Shown: piece by piece, positions 9,960-21,294 of the stretch
Position numbering within the stretch: the stretch's first letter is position 1
Layout: each line of letters starts with the position of its first letter
Source of the DNA: Allodiplogaster sudhausi
Taxonomy: Eukaryota; Nematoda; Chromadorea; Rhabditida; Diplogasteridae
Direction of reading: 5' to 3'
DNA: 64,000 nt
Assembly (NCBI GenBank): GCA_945643635.1
Contig: CALZFC010000020.1
Span: forward strand, 724,001 to 788,000
Program-made: the position numbers and the translations under genes
Notes under the pieces: generated by a model
What the model was told of the DNA's origin: nothing
Database searches by the model: none
What the model saw: only the letters and a program-made list of their open reading frames with translations

Positions 9960-11476
9960 TGACAAGGCGGCTAAGTTCCAGTTCTGATCACCCGCCTGCA
10001 GCGCCATCGCCCACCACATTTGATGCACGCATTTCAACGCAAAGATGCTGCAGTCAAATGCGCTGAAGAGGACGAGACGTAGCTGGCTCCGGAAGATTTT
10101 TGATTGAGCAGATGGTTGAAGCCGCTGAAGTTTAATCCGTGGTTAAGAACATTTAGCTATTTCATTTATGATCAAAGTAAGCGGGATTGAAATTCTACCA
10201 ATCTGATTAACATTTGTACATATATGTATATGAATATATGAAAGTAATCATGCGATAGAGTTTTGTGCAGTGCTCGCACCATTGAGAATATAATTCTTCT
10301 AAAAATATTATTCGATAACCATATTCTTGAAATAACGCTGCAGTCGTAAGACTGTCCCGGCCGACAGGATCATTGCAATAAGAAGATAACACAAAGACAG
10401 AGCACCATTAATGAGTCGACCAAGCTGAACAGATTAATGAAGAATTAGATAACTAAATAATGAATTGTTAGCTGACCATGAGAAAGCTTTTGTTGAATCC
10501 GAATCCTTCCACGCTCGTCTTCCCGTCGCTGCTCCCTTTGGTCCACACCAACTCAGCCTAAGGCGAATCATCAGTGAATAGAAAGATTATTTACTCAACC
10601 ATGAGAAAGTAGAGATGCCAGAGGCAAGGCAGCAAAAGTTGCAGCGTCACAATTATTGCCACGTATTTCGTTTTAATCATCTAAACAAATAAAATCACTC
10701 TCATTTTGCAGAATGGCGGAAAAAGGAAAATGTGGTAGATCGACGATATCGAAATAGTCCGAACCATTACCGACTCATGCTCATGAAGTCGAGAGGCAAG
10801 TGCGAATCGACTTGCAGCAATGATAAGGACTCCTAGGGACATCACGCCGCTGGCTATTCCGCTGAGAATCTGATAAACTTTTTTCTATATATCATTTTTT
10901 CTTCTTCCCTTTCTTTATTTCCCCGCTCTAATGAAAGATCCGGCAGCAGACGAATACTTCATTCCCGATATTCATGGCACATACATACTTATCATTCTTT
11001 CGCTTTCGAAATTGCATAAATGTAGAGAAAGGATGCCATAATTTTTTTTTTCATTAAGAATGACTAAGAATATTTTCTAGTAGTCTACCTCGATATACAC
11101 TTCCAACGGATCCCGATGGTCCGCATAAATTATCAAAAGAACCGACGTGTCCAAGAAAGAGAACCCATTCGTAGCCTCGTCCAAGTCGAAGATTGTAGTA
11201 GAGCCGTAAGAGGGCCATCGATACTGGGCTTAGAATCGCGAATATTCCTAAATTGACTTACAGTCAAAAAGATGCAAGCTAAAATCATTCAAGAAATCAC
11301 CAACCTCCGACTACAAATGTGACGTAGAATATGGTTTTGAGCGCTTTATCGTTGGCAGTTACGATGGCCAAGAGAATGAATCCGTAATAAAGGCAAAGGA
11401 GAGGCTCGACGTTCCAAAGAATCTCATTGACGGACTGGATGAATGTGGTGTTGTTCATTCTCGCATCTAACAAATG
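9960..11476 (-). pseudogene. Receptor module Y, minus-strand copy (unit 2)
   Basis: Exons run from TM1 at 11476-11305 (same 172-nt length as the 6.84-kb copy, EILWNVEPLLCLYYG, FILLAIVTANDKALKT) through TM2 (about 11250-11140), TM3 (about 10865-10780, SGIASGVMSLGVLI), TM4 (about 10680-10590) and TM5 (about 10440-10300) to TM6 (about 10130-9985). The exon phases fit across the TM1-TM2 and TM2-TM3 joins. The TM6 exon differs in length from the other copies and no TM7 exon is seen. It is the best-preserved copy of the module with the copy at 44-45.6 kb, and may have been functional recently. Confidence 0.5.
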
Positions 11477-11639
11477 CTGCAGATAGTTTGGATTTAATCA
11501 ATGTACTTAATTTGGACTAATTTCAAATGCCAGCATAAATACATTCAACGAAGTTCTCGCTCCTGCTACTAACAATAAGACTCGTTAGCAGTACTGATTA
11601 TGAGAAAGGAAAGGGGAAGAAAAATGAAAGAGGACCTGA

Positions 11640-12035
11640 GGGCGGCAGATATGATGAAAAATTGAAAAGAAAATATATGTGCATATGTAAATATGATCTT
11701 GTTTGGCTGACCAGAACATAGCTTTATTTATGGAATATTTAGAATTCGGTTAAAGCGCAAGAACATTTAGCAAAAAACAAAGGTGAAAAAAGGATTTGAG
11801 TTAGGAGGCTTGTTAGAATAAATTATTTTGTGCCATTCTTGGCGCTTAAAAATTTATTCTACAAGCATCAGAATTTTTAGGGAAATAATATCGCAGCAAT
11901 GATGCACTATCTTCAGTATTTATGACTTCTACCTATACGAGAGGGTGTGCTAAAGTAAAAAAAAACACTTACATCATCCGATGAATATTTTTCTTAGAAT
12001 TCTTAATCTCGCTCACATTCAGTGATCTCGGAGCC
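11640..12035 (-). pseudogene. Receptor unit 2, spacer and decayed exons 5' of module Y
   Basis: Aligns in order with 29960-30300, 38620-38890 and 45840-46400: landmarks GCTGACCAG, TTTATGGA.TATT, TGCC.T.CTTGGCGC, GAATTTTTAGGG, ATATCGCAGCAA. It helps to define the duplicated unit; no exon is convincing. Confidence 0.5.
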
Positions 12036-12039
12036 GCTC

Positions 12040-12085
<46 letters not shown>
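12040..12085. repeat. AT dinucleotide microsatellite
   Basis: About 44 bp of uninterrupted AT repeats. The homologous position near 30300 lacks it, so it expanded after the unit duplicated. Confidence 0.9.
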
Positions 12086-12086
<1 letters not shown>

Positions 12087-12159
12087 GGAAGTGATAGAAG
12101 ATTTTCTTTAAAAAAACCCTTATCAATCACAAGTATAACTGCTGGAAACGTCTATTAGA

Positions 12160-13560
12160 CTCTAGAAATTTAATATCAACATAAAGTGTTTACGGTTTGC
12201 AAAAAGAAGTAGCGATTCTGTGTACATATATACATATATATTTCGCGACAGGAGAACTAAATATTCGACAAAACTTCTCAGTCTTCTGTAGTTCTGCTGT
12301 TTGTCTTGCTCGATAAAACGCTCTCCAGGGACCTTAAACACTACCGTAATCCTCATAAATGGCAAGACGAGAGACGTAGACACTAAAGTACGGTAGATTT
12401 TAAGCTCCATGGACAGCCTCTTTTATAACAGCGACTGATTCAATTGACTCCGAGGAAGTAGTGCAGATGTTATAAATCCTACTTCAACTGTATCCCAAGT
12501 CACGTATTTTTGTGCTCTACACATATGTACATAGTTAACTTGACAACACTTATGACGGCTACGAATCATTCGGGCCACTTCCTCGACAAGGCTACTAAAT
12601 GTGACATTTATGCTAGCTTCTACAGTCATTTCGCCCCTTCCGTCGCCCTCTATAATTTCAACTTTTGCTCTCTCAGAGGCTCGCCCTGCAACTAGTGTTG
12701 TTAACGCCTTTCTTGGTGCTGGTGTACCAACGTTGTCTCAATCAAGATATTCTTTTCATGCTGACTAGAAATGTGTTGCCAGGGCAACTTGCATATACTA
12801 AACGGATTTCATCTGTTCTTTTTTATACATGTGTTTTTATGTACCTAACTGCACGCGAATTGGTTTTCTAAACGTTATACTTTAGTTTTCTTTCATTTTT
12901 TATTTGTATTCACACGAAACTGTTTAGCTAGCCTTAAATTGTCACAAAGTGAGAGTCTGCAACCGTCATGACGATGCTTGAAGGACCAGAAGATTGCACG
13001 AAGAGCAGCAACAAGAATACGACGAAGGCCGAAGACAGGGAAAGTTCGATGAGTGAGAATGGAAAAGAGAGAGGGCATCTGCGTGTAACATTGAGTGGAA
13101 AAGAGCATATATTTTGTCTTTATTTTGTTATGCGCCTGCAGCCATTGCTGAACTGAAGAGGCATCGCCAGAAAAGACAATGCCAGAGACAGGGTTTAAAG
13201 CGATTTCGCTGTTCGTGAATGGATTATTGGGTTGCATGTCTTGCTTGTGTCGCAAGCAGGAAATGAAATAGCATTTGCAGCTCTCTTCCACTTCCACTAA
13301 TGAATCTTACGAATTGAAATTAGCCATTTATTTGTCTCCATGTATATTGCTCGTGATTCGGCGGATAATGTTTAACACACAAAGAAATCTTTACCCTCAA
13401 TATTGAGTTTGAGGTAAGCGGAGTAGTATTTACTATTTTTTTCGTTATCAAAAGCTCATCCATCACCAAGCTAAACTTACGTATATTTAGATCATTTGAA
13501 CAACCATTACATGTACATAGTACCATGATAATTGTTGCATCTTTCTGTTAGAGAGTTACA
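12160..13560 (-). pseudogene. Receptor unit 2, middle part with exon-like remnants
   Basis: Minus-strand frames conserved between copies include FSSLVEEVARMIRSRHKCC (12423-12629, matching 46.9 and 40.5 kb), IEQDKQQNYRRLRSFVEYL (12400-12240) and FGLRRILVAALRAIFWSF (12893-13297, matching 31.4 and 36.85 kb). Each sits near a plausible AG acceptor. I read them as cytoplasmic-loop exons of module W that are being lost. I could not join them in one open model. Confidence 0.4.
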
Positions 13561-13825
13561 GAGAGTGAACTGGTGGAAGATGGGGCGAGGGCGGCAGAGA
13601 TGTTTATCAGAGAAAAAGGAGAGAAGAGAGAAGACTGCCGGATGGAGAGTAAGACAAGAAGCGAAGTCTGTGTGACATGTTATGAAATGAATGATACTCA
13701 CGCAGGCAAGTTTTTTAATTAGAGTATTAGCATGAATCTAACAATAAGATATCACTGAAGGAGCCACGTAAATACTACAATAAATTGCAATATGCAAACT
13801 ACTCAAAAGTATAGAAATATACATA

Positions 13826-14270
13826 CCGTATTTTCTCTATTAGTACCCCCCCCCCTTTATTAGAACCCCCCCCCCTCTAATAGTACCCCCCTCTTATAAA
13901 GCCATTGAAAAATAGAACCCCTCCCTCTAGTAGAACCCCCCTCCAATAGTGCCCCCCCATAACAGCCTGAAAATCTCAGCTCGAGACGTACCTCAAATGG
14001 ATCCTGGAGGTATGGGATGCTCTCTCCAATGAAATCATTGCAAATTCATTCAAAACATGTGGTAAAATGGATATTCCAGTGATGATTCCTATGAATTCGA
14101 CCTACGATTCTTCTTATTTTGAGAAGAAAATGTTGTTATCAAACTTTTAGTGTCTCACATTGAAAAATAGAACCCCTCCCTCCAGTAGAACCCCTCCCTC
14201 TAATAGTGCCCCCCTCTCGCAGGGCTATTGAAAAATAGAACCCCCGGGGGTACTAATAGAGAAAATACGG
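13826..14270 (-). mobile_element. G-rich terminal-inverted-repeat element, copy 2
   Basis: Same 18-bp ends and TA flanks (13824-13825 and 14271-14272) as the copy at 4219-4658. The unique centre (AACATTTTATTCACA... in copy 1) is found here reversed, so the copy is inserted in the opposite sense. The two copies differ in the number and length of their G/C-run subunits. Confidence 0.85.
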
Positions 14271-14399
14271 TAATATAATAGATATACATAATATGATATA
14301 ATAGATTTTCAGAATCTACATAAAAGTAGTAAAACATTTTGTGTATTTTGTTTACAAAGATACATTTACATGCTTCATGTTAAGGAAGCCGACTGGTTA

Positions 14400-15046
14400 A
14401 TGTGTTGCTCAATTGTATGCATTTCAGATGGGGGTGTGCAGCCACTGAATTGAAGAAGTATTGCGAGGAAGGTCAGCATAGCAGACAAAATCTAAATGTG
14501 AATTCGAAGACTTCTGAATATCCTTCCAATAAGTATATGATATTCTTCCATACAATAAGTATATAATATTCATACCGTAAGAATAAGTGGCTTGGACAGC
14601 ACGGCGAAGCCCCAGACAGTAATGACAACGTCAGACTGTTCGAGATGAGAAGAAAGAGCGAGCGCTGCCGTGTACACCTTTTGGTGATCAATTTTCTAAT
14701 TTTCAGTTCAAGCTTGTCGCAAACCTTAACCCGGAAAGGCTGCCAAACATTACTGTTCGAGCACAACGAGGATCGCGCTCCGTTCAGCTATATCGCGGAA
14801 ACTTGTGAAAAAGAGATTTAGATAACGAAACTTTTGAACCTCTTCGTGAAGGCGCGCGGGCATGACTGTGATACAGAGGAAGAGCATGGCAGAGATGATA
14901 ACGGAAGGGATTCGAATTCCGATCTCGTGCGGAGAGTCACTCCAGTGGCCGAAGAGGACGAAGAGCGCAAAGATTGTCGAGGGAATCAGGGCAGAAATGA
15001 CGAGAAACGCGTAGCGCTCAAGAAATTCAATGGCTTCAGCAGAAGT
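14400..15046 (-). pseudogene. Receptor module W, unit 2 copy
   Basis: TM1 and TM2 lie in one exon at about 15030-14870 (ERYAFLVISALIPSTIFALF, then PSVIISAMLFLCIT); the TM3 exon is near 14500-14400. The start seen in the other copies (ME.NTADS) is broken here by a TGA and a frame change at about 15015. The TM3 exon is followed by the spacer and the G-rich element's insertion region. Hydrophobicity and exon pattern suggest a serpentine receptor with the same plan as module Y. Confidence 0.5.
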
Positions 15047-15055
15047 AAGCGGTGT

Positions 15056-16275
15056 TTATTTCCATTCGAAATGCTTATCTCGTAAAATAACTCGATTTCT
15101 TCGTGATACCTTGACAAGGAAGTCGAGATGACGCAGAGCCCTCGCAAGCTTCGCATACTTTTCGATGACATCCGCTAAAAGAGCGGCCATTTCATCATCG
15201 TCCGAAGAGAAGGGTAGCTGGAAAGCATAAGAGAACACTTTAGTCGTTAAATGTGGATTATATCAAAAGGATAACTGAATACTCTCAACCCCAGCTATGC
15301 GCAGATTGAATAGCTTATCTTCGTTGATGGCAGCTTGCATGCAGAAGCAATAGACGTGCGAGCCTCCATTCATAGAGAAAGCGAGATGAATCCACAAGGG
15401 AGGCAGCAGCAGGATCAGCTTCTTAGAGCCGAACAGCTCAAAGGAATAGAACCCTCATATTTCATAAAACATCATTATCGCGACTTAAATAGTGTGAGTA
15501 TACATTAAATGCTCATCCGCATTGGACAACAGTGCAAGGGCGCAAAAGAATGTTGTCATTAAATAGAAGTATATAAAAAAGAATCCAAATCATTTGCATG
15601 CGCGGGTCAATACTCCCAATTGAAGGTTGCGTGGAGAGAAGAACCATCATGAAGCAACAATTGCAGAGGACATAGATTGCTGAGACGTTGAAGCAACGGT
15701 GGATCCGCTGCAGAGGACGACTGAATTTCTGCGCTCCCATTCCCTGCAAGCAAAGAAACTATTTTTAAAATTTCGTTCTTGCATCACCACAGCATCTATG
15801 TATATTTACAAGCGAACCTGATTAGCCTCGCGTAGCAGGAAAAGAAACCTTCTCACACCATCCGAACAGCGGATTGCTCGGTACAGAAAATACTAAATAG
15901 AAATATTTGAGCGACAGACGAAGAGAAAGATGATCTTGAAATAGTTACTGATTAGCTATAAGTTCCCCATAAAATCTTTAATAGCTAACCATGGAAATAA
16001 TGCTCGTTAGATAGTGAAAAATAGAGAGAATTGCAGCCTGGGTAGAGGAGGGCTCCAGCTCGCCTACTTGAATAAGATAAAGGCAGTTCAGCACGAAGGA
16101 CGTTGCTGAAAGAAATCAAGCTATTTCCTGAAAAGAACATCTTTGGAAGCTAGTGGAAAGAAAGAATAACCAACTGCAGCATTGGCGAGGCCAGAAATAC
16201 GACGCTTCCAATCACTTGAACGAGTCTGCTATAAGAACCGTTAAATGGTGGTCGCATGAAGAGAAGGCTCAGCAA
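15056..16275 (-). CDS. Receptor module X, unit 2 copy (7TM-like, partial model)
   Basis: Minus-strand exons that join in phase: from 16275 (MRPPFNGSYSRLVQVIGSVV), 16105-15990 (TSFVLNCLYLIQ ... FHYLTSIISM), about 15890-15815 (YFLYRAIRCSDGVRRFLFLL), about 15745-15540 (FNVSAIYVLCNCCFMMVLLS), about 15440-15300 (LILLLPPLWIHLAF, SHVYCFCMQAAI) and about 15220-15056 (EMAALLADVIEKYAKLARAL ... stop). It has five or more hydrophobic segments and a charged loop, so it looks like a membrane receptor, but I cannot assign a family. Unlike the 48-49 kb copy it has no stop or frameshift in the exons I can read. The first exon is not identified. Confidence 0.45.
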
Positions 16276-16299
16276 CTGAATTGTGACATTTGGCTACTT

Positions 16300-17370
16300 T
16301 TGTTGAATACAAATACCTAATTTTACAATGAAGGAAGAAAACTTTTTCAGAATGACTGAAATATCAAACCAAACTGAGACGGCCGAATTGCCGTTCGAGG
16401 GAAAGCGGCGGTGGCATTGGCTTCCCTTCCATCTTGAGTAGGAAATTCAGTCATATTCAATATTCGTTGTGATTCCATTGTTTACATCATATTCAAATAA
16501 CTCACAGCGGCTTTAAGGGAAGACTTCCGATTTGGTGGCATTGCTTGAAGAAGATGAATGGACTTTTCACTCGAAGACTCAACTCCAGTCCACGAGAAAA
16601 CCGTCGACGTCTTCCAGTTTCGTTTCTTTCGGATTCCATTTTCTGACCATCCAGGAGCGGGGCGTAGCCACGCCCAATAGCTGGCCGTGAATTTCCTCGT
16701 CCTCTTTCTACTCAATTGACTCGAATCTTCGACCATTGAAATCCGTCCATGGTTGTTTGCAGCTAAGAAAATGTGTTGTCGTATATAACATGTTATTATT
16801 TCTCGCATATAGCTAAGGAAGAATCCGGAACATTTTCTCTGGCTTTTCCATTGATGTTGCTTTCTGTCTCTACTACCTAATTAATTTCTCCTTCTTTCTC
16901 TTCCTGCTCTCAATTTAATCGTCCACTCGTAATTCACTGTTTGCCATCTGATGTTGTCCACTTCAATTTCCGCCTACGGCCATTTCGCTGTTGGCGTGCG
17001 ACCTATTGAATTTCATATCGCGAAATAAAGGATTGCAATGAAATTGTACTCGAAGAATTTCCACATGCATTAAAAAATATGCTCCACTTCTGACGTAGCA
17101 ACGATTTCATATATATGTAGTAGCAAAGGTTAAGGTGGCTTAATTGGAAGAATTTTCGAAACTTTTGTTACCATTTAGGACTCATCGATCTGCAGAAGAA
17201 CGGGTAGGAAAGTCATCATCGCGAAAAAAAGGTTTATGAATAATAAAAAGCAAATCTGTAAAAAAAACCACACACACACACCCGTATTCGTTGATATCAC
17301 GTAGAAATCGATAAGCGCCATTAGAGCGCATTAATTGGAGCGAGTAAAAGCTTTAAAAAATTAACATTAG
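16300..17370. other. 5' flank of receptor unit 2
   Basis: 16380-16760 aligns with 49390-49750, and 16790-17340 aligns with 59880-60470 (for example TCTCGCATATAGC.AAGGAAGAATCC and CACCCGTATTCGTTGAT). The duplicated unit therefore extends to about 17.35 kb, and the second copy is split by the LINE. The 108-codon minus frame here is not conserved. Confidence 0.6.
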
Positions 17371-17500
17371 CAAAACTTATTCACGTTCCTGTCGTATAAT
17401 CAAAGCAAACCACAAGTCATTCCAGTGTATGCATTTCTGCTCACGATTTTTACTTCGCATAAAGTGTGTCTCGTAGCCTGCCGCATGCGCAAAATTACAA
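17365..17500 (+). repeat. Dispersed repeat R1, truncated copy
   Basis: Matches the first 120 bp of the copy at 9433 (AGCAAAACTTATTCACG, CCTGTCGTATAATCAAAGC, TGTCTCGTAGCCTGCCGCA) and then stops. Confidence 0.65.
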
Positions 17501-18330
17501 AATGGAGAAAATGTTGGAACATTTACCTTTACTTTCCTAATATTTTTTCATGTACTCGGCTTGTTCGGATATGGTCGGAACTCTCTTGATTAACATACCC
17601 ATCACTTCCACTCATTTTGTTTGTAATTCTCGGGTGCGAGTCTTAGCTTTCGAAAATAATTTTTCGAGACAGCGAAAGTGGGGGGCGTCTTACGAGGAAA
17701 GCCTCTTTCCATAACCCAGCCAATCTTTTTCATTTTCGCTTACGAAATCAAGCATATTCCTTGTAATGAAAATTTTTCAGACGAAGTATGTAGTTTCAGC
17801 ATGATAATCTAAATATCTGGAAGAAGTGCACATTCGATCTTTAATCACTCAAATCTTCCAATATCAAAATCTTATTCGAACCGTGGCTTGTGCCTAAAGT
17901 TAAAACTCACCATGTGATTAGCTTCTTTCTTTTGCAATTAAAGGCTCGTTTAACAAGCTATTTTAGGAGACAATGTAAACTCCGAAGATGAGCGCGAATC
18001 GAGCAGGTCAAAAAGAATAAAGAGCAGGCGCATTCCAAAGACAGCCCGCTTATCGCTGGTTTAACATTGAATTTGAATCATTCATATTTCATCACATGAG
18101 CTCTAGTAATGAAGTTTCGTTCGAACAACACCGACAACAATTTACATACTCCCAATGTAAAGTGAAAAATTCACTAAAAGGAGTCATCCGAGGAAAAATT
18201 ATTTTCTGTTGCGCTACTGTATAATCTCGCCTGTTCTATGCCCGATGAAGCGTTACAAAACAGGAGGGTCAAAAAAGCTAATTATCTACCCGTGTGAATT
18301 AACTTTCTTATAATTCTGAAATGGTAGGAT
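17500..18330. other. Stretch without a recognisable gene
   Basis: Contains a short module, CAAGCATATTCC...TTTTTCAGACGAAGTATGTAG at about 17745-17800, that recurs near 60730 and 63330. Otherwise there is no coding or repeat signal that I can support. Confidence 0.4.
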
Positions 18331-18560
18331 CAAAATTTTTCGAACTTTCTGAATCTATGTTTTACCAGACGGTCTGCTTCAAAAAATTGCATGTAAATTG
18401 CTCGCCAGAGAACTCCTTTAAGAAAATCTTGATTGAATGGAAACAGAATCAGTCTCCGACAGCTGCTCTCGTGTCCTGCCATGGCCTGCTCCATTCCTTC
18501 TAGCACCTCGTCTAACTCAGAAACCCTTTTTAGTACGACAAGTTTGAACAGAATCATCAT
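18330..18560 (-). other. Possible unrecognised exon
   Basis: A 76-codon minus frame (FKLVVLKRVSELDEVLEGME then QAMAGHESSCRR) has an amphipathic, protein-like composition. There is no clear start, acceptor or partner exon, and it lies just downstream of the minus-strand MSP gene. Low confidence. Confidence 0.2.
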
Positions 18561-18607
18561 AGCATCCCAAAACTTTTAGTCTGGGTGTAGAAGATAGAAG
18601 CGGATCC

Positions 18608-19220
18608 TCAAGGGTTGTACTCGATGGGGAGGTTCTTGCGGCGGACCATGCCGTCGCCCTGGAACCACTCGCGGCGGAACTGCTTGGCAGCGCCGTCCGG
18701 GGTGTTGGTCCACTCGATGGTGATGCGGTCGTTGTTCGTGTCTTCCTGGAATTTAAATCATGTGAAAATTTGAATCAATTTTATTTATACACTTCAACAT
18801 TTGAATCTTTATTCATATTTATTTATATACGAACTTGGCCGTAGGCGAAGGCATCGCAGGAGACAGCAATGAGGACGGGCTCCTTGGGGTCGAGGACGCC
18901 GCTGGCCGGGTCGACACCGAGACGCTTCATGTTGGTGGTCTTGAAGGCCCAGCCGATGCGTCGCGCAGAGGTATTGACCACCTGATATAAGAAATAATTA
19001 AATTAAATTGAAGCTTAAAATTGCATATACAAGAGCATGGTGGCTGAAGAAGAGATAATGTAGAAAAAGAATGGAGACATGAAACTAATGAGATGACGAA
19101 GCAAAAAAACCCAAACCAAACCTTGATGTGGTAGGTGTGCTTGTCGTCGTAGGGCGCGTTGAAGACGACCTTGGCGTTGGGCTGAGTGACGATGTCGCCA
19201 GGAGGAACGGACTGAGCCAT
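18608..19220 (-). CDS. msp: Major sperm protein, three exons, 127 aa
   Basis: Exons 19220-19122, 18981-18835 and 18745-18608 total 384 nt and end in TGA. The protein has the usual MSP length and hallmarks: [20 protein letters not shown] at the start, [20 protein letters not shown] in the middle and [19 protein letters not shown] near the end. MSP is an immunoglobulin-fold protein that polymerises into the filaments driving the crawling of nematode sperm, and it is also released as an oocyte-maturation signal. Both introns are short with GT...AG ends. It is paired head to head with the plus-strand copy at 19715. A TATA-like box lies 74 bp upstream (19294-19301). Expression in the male germ line is expected from the family. 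Confidence 0.95.
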
Positions 19221-19293
19221 AGCTTGGAGGAGAAGTGGAGATGAGAGCAGAGAAGCACAGTCGACGACTGATGGAAAAGCCACTGGAAAGCTC

Positions 19294-19301
19294 CTTTTAT
19301 A
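19294..19301 (-). promoter_or_regulatory. TATA-like box of the minus-strand MSP gene
   Basis: TATAAAAG on the minus strand, 74 bp before the ATG. It is followed by CTTTCCAGTGGC and TCCATCAGTCGTCGACTGTG, a leader shared with the opposite gene. Confidence 0.6.
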
Positions 19302-19633
19302 CGCATTTTTCAGCCTGAAATTTTGCATGTTAGCTCATGCGCAGCGTAATAGTTGCCAAGGTCGTGGATATTTCTCCAATACACAAAACAAAGGTCAAAT
19401 ATCCATAATCATTTGATTGAAATGTCACGAACCTCATTTCGAAATAAGTTAATGCAGAAATTTATCATGAGTTAATCTGTATACATATAATGTAAAGAAC
19501 ATTGAACTTTAAAATTTCCTTAACATTTTGAAACTTCGATCTGCGTTCCGCGATATTGTGAAATATCCACGAGTTTTGCGTATTAATACGTTGCACTTTA
19601 GCCAAAATTAAAATTTCAGGGCCGAAAAAAAAC

Positions 19634-19641
19634 TATAAAAG
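19634..19641 (+). promoter_or_regulatory. TATA-like box of the plus-strand MSP gene
   Basis: TATAAAAG, 74 bp before the ATG. The sequence after it (AGCTTTCCAGTGGCATTTCC) is nearly the same as in the divergent partner, while the DNA between the two boxes is not obviously symmetrical. Confidence 0.6.
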
Positions 19642-19714
19642 AAGCTTTCCAGTGGCATTTCCATCAGTTGTCGACTGTGCTTCTCTCCTCTCCTCGTCAC
19701 TTCTCCTCCAAGCC

Positions 19715-20342
19715 ATGGCTCAGTTCGTTCCTCCTGGCGACATCGTCACTCAGCCCAACGCCAAGGTCGTCTTCAATGCGCCTTACGACGACAAGCACAC
19801 CTACCATATCAAGGTTTGTTTTCTGCAGCTTCGTAATCGTGTCAATTTTATATCTCCATTCCTAATCTAAATTCTCTTTTCTTTAGCCACCACGTTCTTC
19901 TATATGTATTTGTAGAAATTTGAAGCTATAAATTTAGTTAATTGTTTCTAATTTCAGGTGGTCAACACCTCTGCACGCCGCATCGGCTGGGCCTTCAAGA
20001 CCACCAACATGAAGCGTCTCGATGTCGATCCGGCCAGCGGCGTCCTCGACCCCAAGGAGCCCGTCCTCGTCGCTGTCTCCTGCGACGCCTTCGCCTATGG
20101 CCAGGTTCATATTAGAAAAATATAAATATAGATTAAAATGTCTACAAAAATAAGTGTTTAAAAAAATTGGTTCAAATTTTTGCATTATTTAAATTAAATT
20201 TTAGGAAGACACGAACAACGACCGCATCACCATCAAGTGGACCAACACCCCGGACGGCGCCGCCAAGCAGTTCCGCCGCGAGTGGTTCCAGGGCGACGGC
20301 ATGGTCCGCCGCAAGAACCTCCCCATCGAGTACAACCCATGA
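19715..20342 (+). CDS. msp: Major sperm protein, three exons, 127 aa
   Basis: Exons 19715-19813, 19958-20104 and 20205-20342 total 384 nt, in the same positions and phases as the divergent partner. Visible hallmarks are [36 protein letters not shown] and [18 protein letters not shown] with a TGA stop. It differs from the partner at a few residues (for example F for S at position 4, D for G after MKRL). The role is sperm cytoskeleton. The acceptors are TTTCAG and TTTTAG, typical of nematodes. The gene looks intact and functional. Confidence 0.95.
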
Positions 20343-20735
20343 AAATCCTCCCTTGGCCTCCTTCTCCACGCAATGCAATGTTGCGCTCGTCGATAAACCG
20401 TGTCTATCTGTGTAAAAAGGATTATTAAAGGAAAGAAAATTGAAGAAAATAACTTGGATGAGCGAAATGTGTTTTCAATAAGCATATTCGATTGTGCAAG
20501 CTGCTTTATCTATTCAAATGAATTAGAAAGGAAATGGGCTCTCAAAATAACTTCTTAATATTTTTCCTTGATCTCTTAAAGGAGCATGAAACTCAATTTT
20601 TTCATGACTTAAGCGACTACACTAGTCAGTCTATGTTCTTCATGTGAACACTTCAGCAAAGTAAAAAGATTCAAAAGTGCAGCTTTCACGAGGAATTTGC
20701 ATACAAAAAAATGTTCCTGCATCAGGGAAATTTTT
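20343..20735. other. 3' flank of the plus-strand MSP gene
   Basis: Contains a 3' UTR-like start and a possible polyadenylation signal variant (ATTAAAG near 20425). There is no gene. Confidence 0.4.
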
Positions 20736-20880
20736 GGTGCGATACGGTAGATAGCATATCATATCATATCATATCAATTTTTGGTGCGATACGGTAGATA
20801 TCATATCATATCATATCATATATCATATAGATATCAGATAGATAGATATAGATATATAGATAGATAGATAGATAGAGATT
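20728..20880. repeat. ATATC and GATA microsatellites around a duplicated 28-bp unit
   Basis: ATTTTTGGTGCGATACGGTA occurs twice (about 20729 and 20776), each followed by ATATC pentamers. The second is followed by GATA tetramers up to about 20875. Confidence 0.85.
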
Positions 20881-21294
20881 TATGTTCTTTGTATGTTTTG
20901 CAGAAAGTAAACTCCAGGACATTCACCAACGGCCCATAGGCGGGAAAATTTTTTTAAACGTCTTCTCTTGCAATGCCCAAATAAACGAAAACAGCCTCTT
21001 CCTAATTCTTATTCTGGTTTGATGTAGTTCTGCAAAGATTCCCGATGAAATATAAAAATATCAAAGCAGAAGTTTCACTTTCAAAACTTTTCTAAACGTT
21101 TTTTACGAGTCCGTGAATAGTGTTTGCAGTACAAATGTCATAATAAAAGCGAATTGCGCAACAGATCTTTGCAGGTTTTTCCGCGCAGGAGTTTTCGGTG
21201 TTCATGTTCCTTTAAATGCCTTCTAACGCCCGTAATGGTTTTCAACACTTGGAGATCAATGATGGATACGGGCAAGGAACAAGCAAACAGTGGC

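Noticed and set aside
14834..15085. Plus frame MNLFVKARGHDCDTEEEHGR
   Set aside because: Antisense to receptor module W; it recurs at 41.27 kb only because the unit is duplicated.
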